From Clostridiaceae bacterium BRH_c20a (lineage in GTDB: Bacteria; Bacillota; Peptococcia; Peptococcales; BICA1-8), in NCBI GenBank assembly GCA_000961765.1, contig LADT01000002.1, forward strand, positions 62,001 through 126,000: DNA of 64,000 nucleotides, read 5' to 3'. Made by a program: the position numbers and the translations under genes. Position 1 is the first letter of the stretch; each line of letters opens with the position of its first letter. The notes under the pieces were generated by a model. It was not told the DNA's origin. It worked only from the letters and a program-made list of their open reading frames with translations, and made no database searches. Below, one piece after another: positions 1-6,734 of this stretch.

Positions 1-32
1 GCTAAACCAATTTTCCTGCCATCTAATTTCAT
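1..32 (-). CDS. dpaB: Dipicolinate synthase subunit B, 5' end only
   Basis: Only the first ten codons are inside the window (MKLDGRKIGL, then cut). The ATG overlaps the dpaA stop codon as ATGA, so the two are translationally coupled. The short N-terminus fits the flavoprotein-type subunit B (SpoVFB), which always follows subunit A and with it makes dipicolinic acid in the mother cell. The identification rests on position and the K-G/D-x-K-I-G start pattern only. Confidence 0.75.
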   Translation of the reverse strand, partial: MKLDGRKIGL

Positions 33-952
33 TCCTTTTTACCTCCTACCTTGTTTGTTTCAGGTAAGGAGATTTGCTCTAGTATAAGCTTGGGCAGAGC
101 TTCAGCTAAAATTAGACCGGCAGTTTTAGGGGCAACTAATCCCGGTAAACTAGGAGCTAATATGGCTTCAATACCTAATTTTTCTGCAGCTTGAAAATCG
201 GTACCACCCGGTGCTGATGCTATATCAATTATTAGTGCTTCTCTATTGGTTACCTCTAAGCGATTTTCAGTAAGTATTTGAATAGGGATAGTATTAATAA
301 TCAAATCTGCCTGGGGTAATAATCCTGTTAATTGGTCTAGATTATAGGCATTTAAACCCATTTCTTTGATACGGGCCAAATCAGCAGTTTTACGAGCAAA
401 AACAGTAGTTTTTGCCCCTAAAGCACCAAGCATTCTAGCTATAGTTCTACCACACCGCCCAAAACCAATTACAAAACTATTGCTTCCATGAATTGTAATC
501 GATAGCTTTTCCATGGCCATTTGCAGACATCCTTCAGCAGTCGGAATGGAGTTTGGGATAGCAATCTCATCTAATTCAGCAATTTCAATTAGTTTCTTTT
601 GATAAAAACGAGCCCATTCTTTAAGAAAAGGTTTAGCAACACCAACAAATATGGGTATCTCATTTGGTATGCTCTGGAAAATCTGTTGAGTTAATTGAAT
701 TTTCTGTTTTGAAAGGGCTGTGATAATATTGCCCTCAAAATCTGTTCCCGGCATTGGTAAAATAATAGCATTTGCAACTCTAATTACTTCTAAAAAGTCC
801 TGGCAAAAATCACACCCGGTCAGTTCCTTCCTTTCCGGTAAGCCCATAACTTTTACTTCTGCCCCTAAATGCAACAACTTATTTACCAATACTATTTGCC
901 GCTCGTCTCCCCCAATTACAGCAACTGTAATCCCAGTTAACTTTTCAGTCAT
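29..952 (-). CDS. dpaA: Dipicolinate synthase subunit A
   Basis: A 307-residue protein that with DpaB converts dihydrodipicolinate, the DapB substrate, into dipicolinic acid for spore heat resistance. An N-terminal segment reads AVIGGDERQ (residues 11-19), typical of DpaA. A second nucleotide-binding Rossmann motif GFGRCG lies at residues 163-168. Length agrees with SpoVFA of Bacillus (about 297 residues). The start is supported by GGGAGG seven bases upstream. It lies 98 bases downstream of dapB and overlaps dpaB. A sigma-K-like promoter sequence lies just upstream, suggesting mother-cell expression independent of the dapB promoter. Confidence 0.95.
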   Translation of the reverse strand: MTEKLTGITVAVIGGDERQIVLVNKLLHLGAEVKVMGLPERKELTGCDFCQDFLEVIRVANAIILPMPGTDFEGNIITALSKQKIQLTQQIFQSIPNEIPIFVGVAKPFLKEWARFYQKKLIEIAELDEIAIPNSIPTAEGCLQMAMEKLSITIHGSNSFVIGFGRCGRTIARMLGALGAKTTVFARKTADLARIKEMGLNAYNLDQLTGLLPQADLIINTIPIQILTENRLEVTNREALIIDIASAPGGTDFQAAEKLGIEAILAPSLPGLVAPKTAGLILAEALPKLILEQISLPETNKVGGKKE

Positions 953-982
953 TTGTAAACCTCCCTACCTTTTAGCTATAGT

Positions 983-1010
983 CAGTATATGAAATAGGGA
1001 GATATTACGT
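983..1010 (-). promoter_or_regulatory. Sigma-K-like promoter of dpaAB
   Basis: On the minus strand a -35 AC (1009-1010) is followed after 17 bases by CATATACTG (983-991), close to the sigma-K pattern AC-N16/17-CATAnnnTA. The -10 also resembles sigma-E (CATACAnT with one change). Known biology: the Bacillus spoVF operon is sigma-K dependent. The assignment is by motif only. Confidence 0.4.
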
Positions 1011-1050
1011 GCATATTTGAAGTTTTTTAAAAAAAAATATAGCTTTTTAA

Positions 1051-1857
1051 TTAAGCATCGGGCAAAATGTTTTCTAGTCCATATACCAATCCCTTCCAGG
1101 TTATTACTTTTTTACACGCCAGAATTATACCAGGCATAAATGACTCCCTAGATAATGAGTCATGTTTTATTGTCAACGTTTGCCCGACTCCACCAAATAT
1201 AATCTCTTGGTGGGCAATAAGCCCCGGCAGACGCATGCTGTGCACTTTTATTCCTTGATAATCTCCACCCCTAACTCGGGAAATTTTTTCGTATTCTTTT
1301 GGGTTACCTTGAACTAAAGGCATTCTAATTTTTGATATTTCTTCTAAGGTTTTAATTGCAGTACCAGAAGGGGCATCCAATTTCTGATCATGGTGTTTTT
1401 CAATTATTTCAATGTGGGGTAAATATTTGGCTGCTTCTTTAGCAAACTTTATCATCAGTACCGCCCCGATAGCAAAGTTAGGGGCTATAAAAACGCCGGC
1501 GTTATTATCCTCAGCCATTTTTTGAATATCTTCTATTTCCTCTGAAGTTAACCCAGTAGTTCCAATAACAAGATTAATACCTTGACTTAGAGCTTTAGGC
1601 ACATTATTTAATAAAGCTTGAGCATTTGTAAAATCTACCAGTACATCTAGTTTAATACTTTGTACTAAATTATTAAAATTAGTTTCAATACATACCCCTA
1701 CTTTTGGTCTTCCAACTAATAAACCGATATCATAGCCCTGATTAATTACATCAATAGCTGCGGCAAGTTCTAAGTCGGAGTCATCTAATATAGTTCTGCA
1801 TATTTCCTGTCCCATCTTACCACAAGCACCCATTACTCCAATTTTAATCTTATCCAT
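1051..1857 (-). CDS. dapB: 4-hydroxy-tetrahydrodipicolinate reductase
   Basis: A 268-residue NAD(P)H-dependent enzyme of the lysine/diaminopimelate pathway. The N-terminal Rossmann motif GACGKMG is at residues 10-16, with IGTTG near 99-103 and APNFAIG near 125-131. The catalytic signature EKHHDQKLDAPSGTA (His155-His156, Lys159) is complete. Length is normal. It is the first gene behind a lysine riboswitch, so lysine should lower its expression. In a spore former its substrate is also the precursor taken by DpaAB, whose genes follow directly. Confidence 0.97.
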   Translation of the reverse strand: MDKIKIGVMGACGKMGQEICRTILDDSDLELAAAIDVINQGYDIGLLVGRPKVGVCIETNFNNLVQSIKLDVLVDFTNAQALLNNVPKALSQGINLVIGTTGLTSEEIEDIQKMAEDNNAGVFIAPNFAIGAVLMIKFAKEAAKYLPHIEIIEKHHDQKLDAPSGTAIKTLEEISKIRMPLVQGNPKEYEKISRVRGGDYQGIKVHSMRLPGLIAHQEIIFGGVGQTLTIKHDSLSRESFMPGIILACKKVITWKGLVYGLENILPDA

Positions 1858-1930
1858 AATGCCCCTCTCTCTTGTTTTTAAATAAACAAACTCTTCGTGT
1901 GGAAGAATATGGAATATGAATTACTATAAT

Positions 1931-1963
1931 AAAAACCAAAGGGAAAAATATCCCTTTGGTTTA
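1931..1963 (-). terminator. Attenuator terminator of the dapB lysine riboswitch
   Basis: Minus-strand hairpin with perfect 12-base arms (1951-1962 and 1933-1944, core AACCAAAGGGA/TCCCTTTGGTT) and a six-base loop. The 3' arm runs into a U-rich stretch. A competing antiterminator is visible: CTTTGG just upstream (around 1966-1971) can pair with CCAAAG of the 5' arm. It sits between the aptamer and dapB, as expected for transcriptional control. Confidence 0.85.
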
Positions 1964-1991
1964 GTCCAAAGTAAATATCCCCATTCTCCAA

Positions 1992-2170
1992 TGAGATAGC
2001 ACTCCACTTATGACTTGGGTAGCCATAAGTGACAGTACTGTACTTATTCAGCACAGTCCCAGCCTAATAATTTAGGGTAATTATCAGACTTCGGCGAAAT
2101 CCCCTTTCTACCAGTTCATAAATTCCCTTATCTCCCTGGTAATACTAATGAGTTTCGCACCTCTACCTCA
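1992..2170 (-). promoter_or_regulatory. Lysine riboswitch (L box) controlling dapB
   Basis: The leader of dapB carries the conserved L-box blocks on the minus strand: GAGGTAGAGGTGCG at the 5' side, GGGGATTTCGCCGAAG (2089-2104), GGCTGGGACTG, ACTGTCAC (2029-2036) and GGAGTGCTATCTCA at the 3' side. P1 is formed by TGAGGTAG (2163-2170) and CTATCTCA (1992-1999), eight pairs including one G-U. The 11-base inverted repeat at its 5' edge can compete with P1. A terminator and antiterminator follow, so lysine binding should stop transcription before dapB. This fills the roughly 420-base gap between dapB and the upstream PRC-barrel gene. Confidence 0.93.
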
Positions 2171-2189
2171 TCTCTAGTGAGATGAGGTA
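2164..2189 (-). repeat. Perfect 11-base inverted repeat overlapping riboswitch P1
   Basis: TACCTCATCTC (2179-2189 read on the minus strand) and GAGATGAGGTA (2164-2174) are separated by only four bases. The 3' arm contains most of the P1 5' strand of the lysine aptamer, so this hairpin and P1 cannot form together. Confidence 0.85.
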
Positions 2190-2205
2190 ATATTGATTTT
2201 TTGCC

Positions 2206-2234
2206 ATTATAACATGGGCATTTTTTTGTGTCAA
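2206..2234 (-). promoter_or_regulatory. Sigma-A promoter of the dapB leader
   Basis: Consensus -35 TTGACA (2229-2234) and consensus -10 TATAAT (2206-2211) with exactly 17 bases between them on the minus strand. Initiation would fall near 2199, about ten bases before the 5' hairpin of the riboswitch leader. Confidence 0.92.
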
Positions 2235-2276
2235 TGCTTACCAACTCATTTATTAATGCCCTTAGAATTTATGAGT

Positions 2277-2546
2277 TTAATAAGAATACCTTTTAAGCCG
2301 AATATGACTTTGGTCTAATTCTACGATTATCACTTCTTTACCTATTTTCTTAACTGAATCCCAAGGAATTGTTAAACTGGGCTTATCCATCCAAATGCTC
2401 AAAATATTCCCTCTATTTGGTAAGATCATTGAATCGATTTCTCCCGTTTCCGTATGAATTACTAAATCAGATTCTGCCACCGTTCCTAAGCGGGCACCAT
2501 CATAGATATTAACTATATGTTTACCTATTAACTCACTTAAACGCAT
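2277..2546 (-). CDS. YlmC/YmxH-family PRC-barrel protein
   Basis: An 89-residue PRC-barrel domain protein. The pattern MRLSELIGKHIVNI, then GARLGTV, a SMILP strand and a C-terminal tail is that of the YlmC/YmxH family common in spore formers. The ATG at 2546 is chosen over the upstream candidates because GGAGG lies about seven bases before it. In Bacillus, ymxH sits between the M16 peptidase gene and the dpa genes, and the same neighbourhood is seen here. The biochemical role is unknown. Confidence 0.8.
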   Translation of the reverse strand: MRLSELIGKHIVNIYDGARLGTVAESDLVIHTETGEIDSMILPNRGNILSIWMDKPSLTIPWDSVKKIGKEVIIVELDQSHIRLKRYSY

Positions 2547-2570
2547 AAGCATCCTCCATAACAAAAAGAA

Positions 2571-2882
2571 TTAAATTTTTTGAAATACCCGCATTAACAA
2601 TGGTTGCAGAAGGGTAATTAGTATTGAAAAAAAAGCTAAAGGATCTATAGACCACTGTAAAAATAGAGCTTTATCCGGCACATTAATACCTAAAAATGAA
2701 GCAAGCATAACTAAGGATAAATATATACCCCCAGCAGCCCCCAATAACTGGGTTAAGGCTTGAGAAACTGGACTACTTATAACCTCCGGTAAGTCTTTCC
2801 TTCTCTGATTTATATAAATTTTTGACCTTACTGACCATATTATTAATACAAATAAAAGTAATAAGACAATTATACTAAACAA
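2571..2882 (-). CDS. Small membrane protein of unknown function
   Basis: I do not recognise this protein of about 103 residues. It starts with a hydrophobic helix (IIVLLLLFVLIIW), then a short basic segment (SKIYINQRRKD). A second hydrophobic region rich in Gly/Leu/Ala follows (about residues 45-65), then a third leucine-rich stretch near the C-terminus (ILITLLQPLLM). Two or three membrane segments are likely. The TTG at 2882 is preferred because GAGGTGAT lies just before it; a GTG at 2891 would be inside that ribosome-binding site. It sits between a dUTPase gene and the PRC-barrel gene. Confidence 0.65.
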   Translation of the reverse strand: MFSIIVLLLLFVLIIWSVRSKIYINQRRKDLPEVISSPVSQALTQLLGAAGGIYLSLVMLASFLGINVPDKALFLQWSIDPLAFFSILITLLQPLLMRVFQKI

Positions 2883-2933
2883 GTCTATCACCTCAATATA
2901 TTATTATGATAGACCTGTATGTTTTATGAGTGC

Positions 2934-3293
2934 TCATTCATTTAAGGAGTACCCTTTTTTTTCCGTTAAACCTTCTTGCCGGAGAATATTTTCTTTATTT
3001 TTATCTAGATATGCATCATAAAGTTCCTGAGGGGTAATACCTACTTTTAGGCATATACTTATTACAAAATGAAACACATCTATTATTTCTCCTTTAATGG
3101 CTGAATTATCAATTTTTTTGGGATTCTTCCACCATTTAAAGTTGGTTTCATTCAACAGCTCAGCTAATTCAGAAATGATAGCTAATACTTCCTTTTCTAT
3201 CCAAATCTCTAAATCAAATTCCACATTTCGCTGTTGTATTATTTTATCATCAAGTTTTTTTTGTAAATAAAAAATTTTTTCTAGTTTATCCAT
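2934..3293 (-). CDS. Dimeric (all-alpha) dUTP diphosphatase
   Basis: A 119-residue protein resembling the dUTPase_2 / MazG-like all-alpha NTP pyrophosphatase fold. The metal-binding acidic motifs appear as ISELAELLNE (about 38-47) and GEIIDVFHF (about 68-76). KWWKN lies between them and YLDKNKENILRQ near the C-terminus. Members hydrolyse dUTP to dUMP, limiting uracil in DNA. It starts three bases after the M16 peptidase stop codon, with GGAG inside that gene's end as ribosome-binding site. Confidence 0.8.
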   Translation of the reverse strand: MDKLEKIFYLQKKLDDKIIQQRNVEFDLEIWIEKEVLAIISELAELLNETNFKWWKNPKKIDNSAIKGEIIDVFHFVISICLKVGITPQELYDAYLDKNKENILRQEGLTEKKGYSLNE

Positions 3294-3296
3294 GAT

Positions 3297-4565
3297 TTAC
3301 TCCATTAAAAAATATTCTTTATTTTTTACAGTTTTAATAGGTCCGATAGTTGCAATTGTAAATTTCTCTCGGTTGAAGATATTATGAGCTAATTCCTTTA
3401 CTTCTTTTAAGGTGACAAGATCTATATTACTTACTACTTCTTCAGGAGTAATTAACCTATTTAAACTAAGTAGAGACCTGCCAATACGAGTCATTCTACT
3501 GCCCACACTTTCTAATCCTAAATATAAGTTGCCTTTTAACTGCTCCTTGGTTTTCAGCAATTCTTTTTCCGTTATACCTTCATTTGCAATATCAAAAGCT
3601 TCTTTTAATATCAGTTGAATTACTTGTTCATAATTATCTGGCCTAGTGCCTGCATAAAAGGTGAATAAACCTGCATCGGAAAAGGCTGAATGATAGGAGT
3701 AGACGGAATAAGCCAAGCCTCTTTCTTCTCTGACCTCTTGGACTAGACGGGAACTAAGTCCGCCCCCTAAAACACTATTTAATATGTAGAGAGGATAAAT
3801 CTGAGGATGATCCTGAGGTAATCCAGGTGAACCTAGACAAATTTGTACTTGCCCTACATCACGATAAATATTTTGTATTTGAAAATGATTATGGGGTGGG
3901 AAAGGGTATCTTTCCACTGCCCCTTTGGTAGCATCACCAAAGAGCTTATCCAAAACCTCAATAATTTTATTGTGTTCTATCTTACCTGCTAATGAGATTA
4001 CAATATTATCCGGTACATAATGGGACCTAATAAATTGCAAAAAGTCATCCCTAGTAAATGTGCTTATTATTTCTTCTGTACCTAGCACTGGTCTTCCCAG
4101 GGGATGCCCTTCCCAAATTGTTTGGGAAAAAATATCATGGATAATTTCATCGGGTGTATCTTCATACATTTTTATTTCTTCAATTATTACTTCCCGCTCT
4201 TTTAAAATATCCTTTTCGGAAAATTTGCTGTTAAAAAACATATCACTTAGTACATCTAGAGCTAATTCTAAATGTTCATCTAATACCTTTGCATAATAAC
4301 AGGTATATTCTTTAGTTGTAAAAGCATTCAGCTGTCCTCCAACTGAATCCAAACTTTCCGCAATATCTTTTGCACTCCTTTTCTCCGTTCCTTTAAAAAA
4401 TAGGTGTTCTAAAAAATGAGAAATACCGCTGTATTTTTCACTTTCAAACCTTGATCCAGCTCCTACCCAAATACCAACTGCTACTGATTTAACATAGGGT
4501 ATATGTTCAGAAACAACCCTTATACCATTCTTTAATATACTTGTTTCATATTTTGTTGCATACAT
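3297..4565 (-). CDS. M16-family zinc metallopeptidase (MlpA/YmxG-like)
   Basis: A 422-residue processing-peptidase-like protein. The inverted zinc motif HFLEH is at residues 50-54, with the third zinc-ligand glutamate expected near residue 130 in EEIKMYED. The C-terminal half carries the usual GLSSRLVQEVREERGLAY motif of the second M16 domain. The length is that of a single-chain, cytosolic bacterial M16B protein and no signal peptide is seen. Bacillus has its homologue mlpA/ymxG in the same place after ylxY. The substrate is not known from the sequence. Confidence 0.92.
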   Translation of the reverse strand: MYATKYETSILKNGIRVVSEHIPYVKSVAVGIWVGAGSRFESEKYSGISHFLEHLFFKGTEKRSAKDIAESLDSVGGQLNAFTTKEYTCYYAKVLDEHLELALDVLSDMFFNSKFSEKDILKEREVIIEEIKMYEDTPDEIIHDIFSQTIWEGHPLGRPVLGTEEIISTFTRDDFLQFIRSHYVPDNIVISLAGKIEHNKIIEVLDKLFGDATKGAVERYPFPPHNHFQIQNIYRDVGQVQICLGSPGLPQDHPQIYPLYILNSVLGGGLSSRLVQEVREERGLAYSVYSYHSAFSDAGLFTFYAGTRPDNYEQVIQLILKEAFDIANEGITEKELLKTKEQLKGNLYLGLESVGSRMTRIGRSLLSLNRLITPEEVVSNIDLVTLKEVKELAHNIFNREKFTIATIGPIKTVKNKEYFLME

Positions 4566-4649
4566 TTTTTTACCCCCTTTAATTCACTTTGTCTGGAGCA
4601 GCTTTACTTATTTCCAGTCTAATTATTCGTGTTTTGTGGGCTTTACCCT

Positions 4650-5759
4650 TTATTTATCCCTAAATATCTTCCAAAAATTACTGGATTCTTTATTTTCAAC
4701 CATTTCCTGAGCGGTTAATATTGGCACTGAGCCTACTTCTACACCGGAATTTAAATATTTTAGCCTCCCTACCACATCATTGGCATTTACATTATTTTTT
4801 ATTTTATCCATATCTAGTTGCAGCTCCTGAGTAATATTTACTTTTTCTTTATTATTAACTGTGACCGTCAAATTTTTTCCCGTATATAGGTATAAATCTT
4901 TACCAATTTCAGAGCTTTGATAATTAATTTGTTTATTCTCTTGGATAATATTTATATTCCTGAAGTTATTAAAACCATAATCCAATAAGATTTCAGCATC
5001 ACGAAATCGGTTATTACTCTTTAACACTACTACAATTAAATTTCTGTTATCCTTCTTTGCCGACGCTACCAAACAATATCCTGCCTCATCGGTTGTTCCT
5101 GTTTTAATCCCTGTAGCACCGTAATAAGTTGTTAGCAGCTTATTGGTGTTTTTGATCACTCTTTTTCTATTACTTTCCTCCCATATAATCGTATAATTAG
5201 CTGTAGCTACGATTTGTGCAAAAATCTCGTTTTTTAGCCCATATCTAGCTATTTGAGCTAAGTCATAAGCAGTACTATAGTGATTTTTTGCAGGAAGGCC
5301 ATTAGTATTAACAAAATTAGTATCATAGCATCCTAAAAGTTGAGCTTTCAAGTTCATTAGGGCAACAAATTCTTCTACTGTTGAGGCTGTATGTTCTGCA
5401 ATTGCCACACATGCATCATTGCCGGATCTTAGAAGTGCACCATATAATAAGTTCTTTAATGTAATTCTTTCACCGGCAACAAGATTTAAACTGGCTTCAC
5501 CCGTCTGAGAAGCTCTGTCTGAAATAATAATAATATCATCTAAATTTCCTTTTTCTATGCTAAGTATAGCTGTTATCATTTTTGTGGTGCTAGCAGGAGG
5601 TCTATATTGTTTATGGTTTTTTCCATAAAGCACTTTGCCTGTTTCAGCATCAATAAGCACAGCTGCTTGAGCCCCGATTACCGGCTCATTTGCCCAAAGG
5701 GAAGTTGTTAATCCTAAAGAAAACCATATTATAAAAAAAACCAAGATGACTCTGCGCAT
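4650..5759 (-). CDS. D-alanyl-D-alanine carboxypeptidase, DacF/DacA type
   Basis: A 369-residue S11-family low-molecular-weight penicillin-binding protein. It has a hydrophobic signal peptide ending near ANEP (residues 1-24). The SxxK nucleophile motif STTK is at 57-60, SGN at 112-114 and KTG at 219-221. After the catalytic domain comes a beta-rich C-terminal domain, as in DacF. It trims D-Ala from muropeptide stems outside the membrane. A sigma-G-like promoter sequence and the neighbouring sporulation genes suggest a role in spore peptidoglycan, like Bacillus DacF. Confidence 0.9.
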   Translation of the reverse strand: MRRVILVFFIIWFSLGLTTSLWANEPVIGAQAAVLIDAETGKVLYGKNHKQYRPPASTTKMITAILSIEKGNLDDIIIISDRASQTGEASLNLVAGERITLKNLLYGALLRSGNDACVAIAEHTASTVEEFVALMNLKAQLLGCYDTNFVNTNGLPAKNHYSTAYDLAQIARYGLKNEIFAQIVATANYTIIWEESNRKRVIKNTNKLLTTYYGATGIKTGTTDEAGYCLVASAKKDNRNLIVVVLKSNNRFRDAEILLDYGFNNFRNINIIQENKQINYQSSEIGKDLYLYTGKNLTVTVNNKEKVNITQELQLDMDKIKNNVNANDVVGRLKYLNSGVEVGSVPILTAQEMVENKESSNFWKIFRDK

Positions 5760-5794
5760 TTTTAAGTCTCCTTTACGACTAATTATGTCCTAAA

Positions 5795-5824
5795 TAGTAT
5801 GACCTCTGATTTACATGTTTATCC
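5795..5824 (-). promoter_or_regulatory. Sigma-G (forespore) promoter candidate of the dacF-like gene
   Basis: Minus strand GGATA (5820-5824), 18 bases, then CATACTA (5795-5801). The -10 is an exact match to the sigma-G pattern CATWMTA and the -35 deviates at one position from GHATR. The spacing is ideal. The start codon is about 36 bases downstream. Confidence 0.45.
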
Positions 5825-5862
5825 GATAACTAACTGCCACTAAAAGTTATAGGTAATACGTT

Positions 5863-5884
5863 AAAAACGGGCTTTAGCCCGTTT
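5863..5884 (-). terminator. Terminator after the polysaccharide deacetylase gene
   Basis: Arms AAACGGGC and GCCCGTTT (5877-5884 and 5865-5872) with a four-base loop, followed by a run of T on the minus strand. The 5' arm overlaps the stop codon of the deacetylase gene. Confidence 0.85.
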
Positions 5885-6596
5885 AAATAACTTCTGATAC
5901 CTTTTGAATCTTATAGCCCTTTTTTATAATTACATCAATAATCACTGGTAAAGCTTCTAAAGTATGAGGCTTAGGATGCATCAGAATAATAGTTCCGTTA
6001 GTTAGTTTTTTCCCCGTAACTCTATTAACCAATGTATTTACTGAAGGTGGTGGTTCTTGCCAATCAATGGTATCAGCAGTCCAGAGAATTGTCTTATAAC
6101 CTGCCTTTTGTGCAGCTTTTAAGCAATTGGTTCCCCTCTCACCATATGGAGGAGCAAATAATGAAATATCTTTTTGTGTTATTTCTTTTAAAATATCGTC
6201 AGTTTTTTTAATTTCTTCAAGATTTTTTTCTACAGAAAGTTTATCAGGGTGAGGATGGGAATACCCATGATTACCAATCTCATGATTTTTTTCACTAATT
6301 TCTTTAACTATTTCCGGAAATTTAGCAGCAAAACGCCCTGTTATAAAAAAAGTTGCGTTTACTCTTTTTGCATCAAGTACAGCCAACATATCAGGAATAA
6401 TATCCTCACCCCAATCAACATTAATAGTTAAAGCGACCCAAGGTTTATCCGTATTGCCTTGATAAATAGGCTCAATTTGCATGGTAGGAGTAGTACTGAA
6501 ATTTAATAAATTTATAATTAGTACTAATACAAATAAGACTATTATCCCGCCAAGGATAAGAAAAATATTCCTTTTCCTTAAAAAAATTACCTTCAT
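5883..6596 (-). CDS. YlxY-like polysaccharide deacetylase, membrane anchored
   Basis: A 237-residue protein with one N-terminal membrane anchor (about residues 11-33) and an extracytoplasmic NodB-type domain. Motifs are NVDWGED (59-65), ATFFITG (81-87), the metal histidines HGYSH (110-114), APPYGERG, and HPKPHT near the C-terminus. The usual TFDDGP has become NVDWGED: the first Asp is kept and the second, metal-binding Asp is replaced by Trp. This matches the divergent YlxY/PdaB branch, so activity on peptidoglycan is uncertain. The ATG at 6596 is chosen because the longer GTG candidate lies in the ribosome-binding site. A sigma-E-like promoter precedes it. Confidence 0.85.
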   Translation of the reverse strand: MKVIFLRKRNIFLILGGIIVLFVLVLIINLLNFSTTPTMQIEPIYQGNTDKPWVALTINVDWGEDIIPDMLAVLDAKRVNATFFITGRFAAKFPEIVKEISEKNHEIGNHGYSHPHPDKLSVEKNLEEIKKTDDILKEITQKDISLFAPPYGERGTNCLKAAQKAGYKTILWTADTIDWQEPPPSVNTLVNRVTGKKLTNGTIILMHPKPHTLEALPVIIDVIIKKGYKIQKVSEVI

Positions 6597-6629
6597 ATTA
6601 AAGTCCCTCCTCACCAGATAATGTTGGAG

Positions 6630-6658
6630 AATGTATGATATCCTCCGATACTAATTAT
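6630..6658 (-). promoter_or_regulatory. Sigma-E-like promoter of the deacetylase gene
   Basis: ATA (6656-6658), 18 bases, then CATACATT (6630-6637) on the minus strand, an exact match to the sigma-E -10 pattern CATACAnT with permitted spacing. Transcription would begin about 25 bases before the start codon at 6596. Confidence 0.55.
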
Positions 6659-6699
6659 CTTTTTAAGGGATTATATTTTATTATCCTCTCAAAAAGAAC

Positions 6700-6734
6700 A
6701 AAAAAATAAGCCGAAATATTATTTCGGCTTATTT
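6700..6734 (-). terminator. Terminator after pnp
   Basis: Fourteen-base perfect arms AAATAAGCCGAAAT/ATTTCGGCTTATTT (6721-6734 and 6704-6717), three-base loop, followed by six T on the minus strand. The 5' arm overlaps the pnp stop codon. Confidence 0.92.
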
